A stretch of 64,000 bases of DNA, from the NCBI GenBank assembly GCA_002408125.1, contig DHQO01000041.1, positions 78,163-142,162 on the forward strand. Direction: 5' to 3'. This DNA comes from Hyphomonadaceae bacterium UBA5336. GTDB taxonomy: Bacteria; Pseudomonadota; Alphaproteobacteria; Caulobacterales; Hyphomonadaceae. Numbering within the stretch: the stretch's first letter is position 1; each line of letters starts with the position of its first letter. The position numbers and the translations under genes are program-made. The notes below the pieces were generated by a model. That model did no database searches. It saw only the letters and a list, made by a program, of their open reading frames with translations, and was not told the origin of the DNA. Shown here in pieces: positions 60,454 to 64,000 of the stretch.

Positions 60454-61851
60454 ATGTCCGGTATGCCATCAAGCAAGGTCTCGCCACTTCATATAGGCGC
60501 GATTTCAGTGACCTGTCTCATCGGTGCCGGCCTGATTGGCGGCATTGCCCACCAGAAGTTTGGTGGCGGCTCGGCGGAGGCGTCGAGCCCGGCAGAACAT
60601 CCCGTCGCTGCGGCGGCCTTCGGCGACCTCACCCGTCTCGTCACTGCAGACTTTGCCGTCCAGCCGCGCGCGGTGACCCAGGTGTCGCGCACGCTCGGAC
60701 GCGGCGAGACCCTGTCTGACCTCCTGATCGACATGGGCGCGAGCCCGGCCGAGGCGCACCGCGCTCTGCAGCCGATCTTCGATGCCGAGTTTATCGACCC
60801 GCGCCGCGTGCGCCCGGGCCTGACGGCGACGTTGACCCTTGAGGGGGGCGAGAGCGCGGATATTCCTGCGCATCTGATCGCGGTGAACCTGCGTTCGGAG
60901 AACGATTCTTCTTTCATCAGCACGGCGCGCACGGATGGCGGGTTCGATGCCACCCGGCTTGAGGCGCGCCTGACGCCTGCGCCATTGCGTGTGGCTGGCG
61001 AGGTCACTACCAGCCTGTATGAAGCCGCGTTGGAGCAGGGCGCGGGCGACCAGCAGGTTGTCGATTTCGCCAAGATCTTCGCCTATGACGTCGACTTCCA
61101 GCGCCAGATCCAGCCCGGGGACAAGTTCGAAATCGTGTATGAGAGCATGGTCGACGAGCGGGGCCGACCGGTCCGCCTCGGCAATGTGATCTTCGCCTCG
61201 CTTGATGGGCATGCACTCACGCGGGACTTCTATTTCCATGTGCCCTCCGATGATGGCGTATCGGACTATTTCGACTCCAACGGGGATTCGGCGACAAAGT
61301 TCCTGATGAAGACCCCGATCAATGGCGCGCGGCTCTCCTCGCGCTTTGGCAGCCGGCGTCACCCGATCAGCGGTTATACCCGTATGCACAAGGGCACCGA
61401 CTTTGCCGCGCCCACCGGCACGCCGGTCTACGCCGCCGGTACCGGCACGGTTGAGCGGGCCTCGCGTTGGGGCACCTATGGCAACTATGTCCGCATCCGC
61501 CACGCCAATGGCTACCAGACTGCCTATGCCCACCTGTCGCGCTATGGGGCCGGCATCCGTTCGGGCAGCGCGGTGCGCCAGGGCGACGTGATCGGCTATG
61601 TCGGCTCGACCGGGGGTTCTACCGGCCCCCACCTGCACTATGAGGTGCTGATCGATGGCCGGCAGGTCGATGCGATGAGCCTGAATTTCCCCACGGGTCG
61701 GAAACTCTCGGAATCTGCTGAAATGATGGAAGAGTTCCTCACCCACAAGGCCGAGGTGGATGCCATCCGCGCCGGTCTCGGCGCACCGGGCATCACGCTG
61801 GTAACGGCGGAAGACAGCGCAGCAGAGACGGGCGTCGAAGGCCGGACCTAG
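60454..61851 (+). CDS. M23 family metallopeptidase (peptidoglycan-acting)
   Basis: 465 residues from the ATG at 60454, behind GAGG at 8 bases. One N-terminal transmembrane segment (ISVTCLIGAGLIGGIA). Residues about 85-140 resemble an OapA/LysM-like domain (SRTLGRGETLSDLLIDMGAS). The C-terminal M23 domain has H312-x3-D316 (HKGTD) and HLHYE with His393 and His395, the zinc ligands of active lysostaphin-type enzymes. It probably acts on cell-wall crosslinks in the periplasm. The 3' end overlaps hisE by 4 bases. Confidence 0.9.
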   Translation: MSGMPSSKVSPLHIGAISVTCLIGAGLIGGIAHQKFGGGSAEASSPAEHPVAAAAFGDLTRLVTADFAVQPRAVTQVSRTLGRGETLSDLLIDMGASPAEAHRALQPIFDAEFIDPRRVRPGLTATLTLEGGESADIPAHLIAVNLRSENDSSFISTARTDGGFDATRLEARLTPAPLRVAGEVTTSLYEAALEQGAGDQQVVDFAKIFAYDVDFQRQIQPGDKFEIVYESMVDERGRPVRLGNVIFASLDGHALTRDFYFHVPSDDGVSDYFDSNGDSATKFLMKTPINGARLSSRFGSRRHPISGYTRMHKGTDFAAPTGTPVYAAGTGTVERASRWGTYGNYVRIRHANGYQTAYAHLSRYGAGIRSGSAVRQGDVIGYVGSTGGSTGPHLHYEVLIDGRQVDAMSLNFPTGRKLSESAEMMEEFLTHKAEVDAIRAGLGAPGITLVTAEDSAAETGVEGRT

Positions 61852-62204
61852 CCTTCGCTGCGGCTGGCTTTTTCCTCAAGTCCTGACATGGCCTGGCGGG
61901 CGGCCAGTGCCGCGCCGACCTCATCCAGCGAGATGCCGCGCGCGCGCAGGGCGACCATCAGGTGGTAGAGCACATCGCCTGCCTCGCTGGCGACGGCCTC
62001 GTCGCTTTCGCTGACCAGGGCGAGGGCCAGTTCGACCGCTTCCTCGCCGAATTTCTTGGCGCACTTGCCGGTGCCTTTGGCGAGCAGTTTTGCCGTGTAG
62101 GACGCGTCACTGTCCCCGCCCGCGCGTGCGTCGATCGTCTGGGCGAGATGGTCGAGTGCGGCGAAAATCTCCGCCGGCGAGCCGAGTCCTTTTTCCTGGC
62201 TCAT
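61848..62204 (-). CDS. hisE: phosphoribosyl-ATP pyrophosphatase HisE
   Basis: 118 residues. Second step of histidine synthesis, removing pyrophosphate from PR-ATP. Marks are SYTAKLLAKGTGKCAKKFGEEAVE (the KxxEE metal-binding pattern) and EAGDVLYHLMV. The HisI cyclohydrolase domain is not fused to it. Starts in the hisF stop (overlap of 4 bases), same direction as hisF. Confidence 0.95.
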   Translation of the reverse strand: MSQEKGLGSPAEIFAALDHLAQTIDARAGGDSDASYTAKLLAKGTGKCAKKFGEEAVELALALVSESDEAVASEAGDVLYHLMVALRARGISLDEVGAALAARQAMSGLEEKASRSEG

Positions 62205-62974
62205 GCTGCATCTCCTTCAAACGGGCGCACCGGTGCGCCGGCCTCGGCCAGCGCGGTACGGGCCTCGGCAAGGCTCACTTCACCGAAATGGAAGATCGAG
62301 GCGGCCAGCACGGCGTTTGCCCCGCCCTCGATGACGGCCGGGCCGAAATCTGCCGCCGAGCCAGCCCCGCCCGAGGCGATGACGGGAATGTTCACGGCCT
62401 CAGTCACAGCCTTGAGCATCGGGATGTCGAATCCGGACTTGGTGCCGTCCCTGTCCATGCTGGTGAGCAGGATTTCGCCCGCGCCCAGCTCCTCAGCACG
62501 AATGGCGTGTCCCACCGCATCCACGCCGGAAGACGTGCGCCCACCATGGGTGTAGACCACATAGCGGCCCCCTTCGAGCCGGGCATCGATCGCCACGACG
62601 ACGCATTGCCGACCAACCCGCGCAGCGCATTCGGCGATCACATCGGGGTTTACCACAGCGGCGGAATTGATCGCCACCTTGTCGGCCCCCGCGCGCAACA
62701 GCTGGACCATGTCCGCAGCCGAGCGCACGCCCCCGCCCACGGTGAGCGGCATGAAGCACTGCTCAGCGGTGCGGGTGACGACATCCAGCATGGTGCCGCG
62801 CCCTTCATGGCTGGCGGTGATGTCGAGGAAGCAGAGCTCGTCGGCCCCGGCTTCGGAATAGGCACGCGCCAGCTCCACCGGGTCGCCAGCATCGCGCAGG
62901 TCGACAAAGTTCACACCCTTCACGGTGCGCCCGTCCTTGACGTCCAGGCAGGGGATGATGCGCGTCTTCAGCAT
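62201..62974 (-). CDS. hisF: imidazole glycerol phosphate synthase subunit HisF
   Basis: 257 residues. Cyclase half of the HisF-HisH complex, using ammonia from HisH to make imidazole glycerol phosphate. N-terminus MLKTRIIPCLDVKDGRTVKG with the catalytic Asp11. Second half TSMDRDGTKSGFD with catalytic Asp near residue 130, and phosphate loops GGGVRS and ASGGAGS. Reads away from hisH, which lies 109 bases off. Confidence 0.97.
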   Translation of the reverse strand: MLKTRIIPCLDVKDGRTVKGVNFVDLRDAGDPVELARAYSEAGADELCFLDITASHEGRGTMLDVVTRTAEQCFMPLTVGGGVRSAADMVQLLRAGADKVAINSAAVVNPDVIAECAARVGRQCVVVAIDARLEGGRYVVYTHGGRTSSGVDAVGHAIRAEELGAGEILLTSMDRDGTKSGFDIPMLKAVTEAVNIPVIASGGAGSAADFGPAVIEGGANAVLAASIFHFGEVSLAEARTALAEAGAPVRPFEGDAA

Positions 62975-63083
62975 GGCGCGGGCTTAAGCCAAACTCGCCG
63001 AACTTGGAAGAGTCAGGTCAAACTGACATGAAAGAGGATTGTGTTAGTTGCACCTATCCTCCAAGGCGCGTAAGCCCGCCGCG
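62975..63083. promoter_or_regulatory. divergent intergenic region between hisF and hisH
   Basis: 109 bases holding the start signals of both transcripts. GTCAG-N6-CTGAC (63012-63027) is a short inverted repeat placed about midway. No leader peptide or T-box-like His control is apparent. Confidence 0.4.
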
Positions 63084-63725
63084 ATGCAGAAAGTCGCCCT
63101 CATCGATTATGACTCCGGGAATGTGCACTCGGCCGAGCGTGCGCTGGTTGAGGCCGCACGCCTTGCCGGCAAGCGCGCCGATATCCAGCTGACCGCCGAT
63201 CCGGAGTTCATCTCAAGGGCGGACCGGATCGTCCTGCCGGGTGTCGGCCATTTCGCCCAGTGCAAGGGCGAACTGGAAGCGCGCCCCGGCGTGATCGAGG
63301 CGATGGAAGACGCCGTCCATGACCGGGGAAAGCCGTTTCTCGGTATCTGTGTCGGCATGCAGCTGCTGGCCGATTTCAGCTTGGAGGATGGCGAGACCGC
63401 CGGCCTCGGCTGGGTGCATGGCATGGTCCAGCCGATCGAGCCGGGACCCGGCCTGCCAATCCCGCATATGGGCTGGAACAGCCTTGAGATTCGCATGGAT
63501 CACCCGGTGCTCGACGATCTCGGCGATGATCCCCACGCCTATTTCGTGCATTCCTACGCCCTCTCGCCGGAAGACGAGAGCCAGATCGCCGCGCTCACCG
63601 AATATGGCCGGCCCATCGTGGCCGCCGTGGCGCGCGAGAATGTGTTCGGCACCCAGTTCCATCCGGAAAAGAGCCAGGCGGTCGGCCTGAAGCTCTTGTC
63701 CAATTTCCTCACCTGGAAACCCTGA
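63084..63725 (+). CDS. hisH: imidazole glycerol phosphate synthase subunit HisH
   Basis: 213 residues. Glutaminase subunit that feeds ammonia to HisF. The catalytic Cys is in GICVGMQLL, and the partner His-Glu in FHPEKSQ. Start taken at the ATG 63084 (MQKVALIDYDSGNVHSAE); an in-frame start at 63048 is less conserved-looking. Followed after 4 bases by hisA. Confidence 0.95.
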   Translation: MQKVALIDYDSGNVHSAERALVEAARLAGKRADIQLTADPEFISRADRIVLPGVGHFAQCKGELEARPGVIEAMEDAVHDRGKPFLGICVGMQLLADFSLEDGETAGLGWVHGMVQPIEPGPGLPIPHMGWNSLEIRMDHPVLDDLGDDPHAYFVHSYALSPEDESQIAALTEYGRPIVAAVARENVFGTQFHPEKSQAVGLKLLSNFLTWKP

Positions 63726-63729
63726 CCCC

Positions 63730-64000
63730 ATGGCCTTCACACTCTATCCCGCCATCGACCTGAAGGATGGCCAGTGCGTCCGGCTGATCCGGGGCGAGAT
63801 GGACCAGGCGACGACCTTCAACGCCGATCCGGCGGATCAGGCCAGCCAGTTCGCGGCCATGGGGTTCGATCATCTGCATGTGGTCGACCTCAATGGCGCC
63901 TTTGCCGGGACGAGCGCCAATGGCGCTGCGGTGCGCGCTATCCTGGCGGCGACGGATGTGCCGGTGCAGCTCGGCGGCGGCATCCGCACCCGTGCCCAGA
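63730..64000 (+). CDS. hisA: phosphoribosylformimino-AICAR ribotide isomerase HisA, partial
   Basis: Starts at the ATG 63730 and runs out of the window after 90 codons. Beginning MAFTLYPAIDLKDGQCVRLI has the HisA catalytic Asp and the TIM-barrel N-terminal strand; DHLHVVDLNGAFAGTSANGA and VQLGGGIRTRAQ follow. Isomerises ProFAR to PRFAR, the HisF substrate. Only the N-terminal third is seen. Confidence 0.95.
   Translation, partial: MAFTLYPAIDLKDGQCVRLIRGEMDQATTFNADPADQASQFAAMGFDHLHVVDLNGAFAGTSANGAAVRAILAATDVPVQLGGGIRTRAQ

Noticed and set aside
24..64000. Prophage, integrative element or toxin-antitoxin island
   Set aside because: No integrase, transposase, phage or TA genes are visible; only one MITE-like element and small palindromic repeats.

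Overview
The window is a stretch of GC-rich bacterial chromosome with almost no spacer DNA. Several features place it in the Alphaproteobacteria, most probably a Caulobacterales/Maricaulales-type organism (a Hyphomonadaceae or Maricaulaceae relative). These are a ChpT-type histidine phosphotransferase of the CtrA phosphorelay, a SapC family protein, a HisG/HisZ pair, a two-part YlxR/L7Ae protein inside the nusA-infB operon, an S16 protein with a long acidic tail, divergent ubiG/lysC, and an AhpC/AhpD/OxyR peroxide module. This assignment is inference from gene content. No plasmid, prophage, CRISPR array or large mobile element is visible.

Layout. 1-4.7 kb: a membrane-anchored TPR protein running off the left edge, a Tag-type 3-methyladenine glycosylase, a lipoprotein and AidB. 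4.7-12.4 kb: truB, DUF2853, a DUF4105 protein, argD, a candidate small RNA with its own promoter and terminator, then hisS-hisZ-hisG and tRNA-Gln. 12.6-21 kb: cell-envelope genes (a redoxin with a DsbD-like protein, SapC, a DUF885 peptidase-like protein, a VWA lipoprotein). 21-25.3 kb: the ffh-aroQ-rpsP-rimM operon, interrupted by a beta-gamma-crystallin gene and a REP-like repeat pair, with no trmD or rplS after rimM. 25.6-29.4 kb: GNAT, hotdog thioesterase, ahpD, an odd small gene, ahpC and divergent oxyR with a clear palindromic operator. 29.4-32.5 kb: a polytopic membrane protein, trmB and a cold-shock gene with a long leader. 32.5-40.2 kb: rimP-nusA-ylxR-infB-rbfA, without the usual truB. 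40.2-47.6 kb: ubiG, lysC, ptsP, a RodZ-like gene and ispG. 47.6-55.2 kb: a secreted protein built from two diverged copies of one domain, DUF6265, a diguanylate cyclase, an FAD monooxygenase, a CYP153-like P450, DUF2244 and nth. 55.2-55.35 kb: a MITE-like element that supplies the stop codons of both flanking genes. 55.35-61.9 kb: chpT, a ydbH-ynbE-ydbL operon and an M23 peptidase. 61.8-64 kb: hisFE and hisHA in divergent orientation, with hisA running off the right edge.

How the genes work together. Histidine biosynthesis is in two places (hisG/hisZ, and hisE/F/H/A). Translation and ribosome assembly genes form two operons, and one member of each neighbourhood has been lost or moved. Peroxide defence (OxyR, AhpC, AhpD) is one compact unit. 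DNA repair appears as Tag, AidB and Nth. No complete novel multi-gene system can be claimed from the sequence alone. The most distinctive items are the candidate regulated sRNA (8.4-8.6 kb), the crystallin protein with repeats in the ribosomal operon, the duplicated secreted protein, and the MITE at 55.2 kb.
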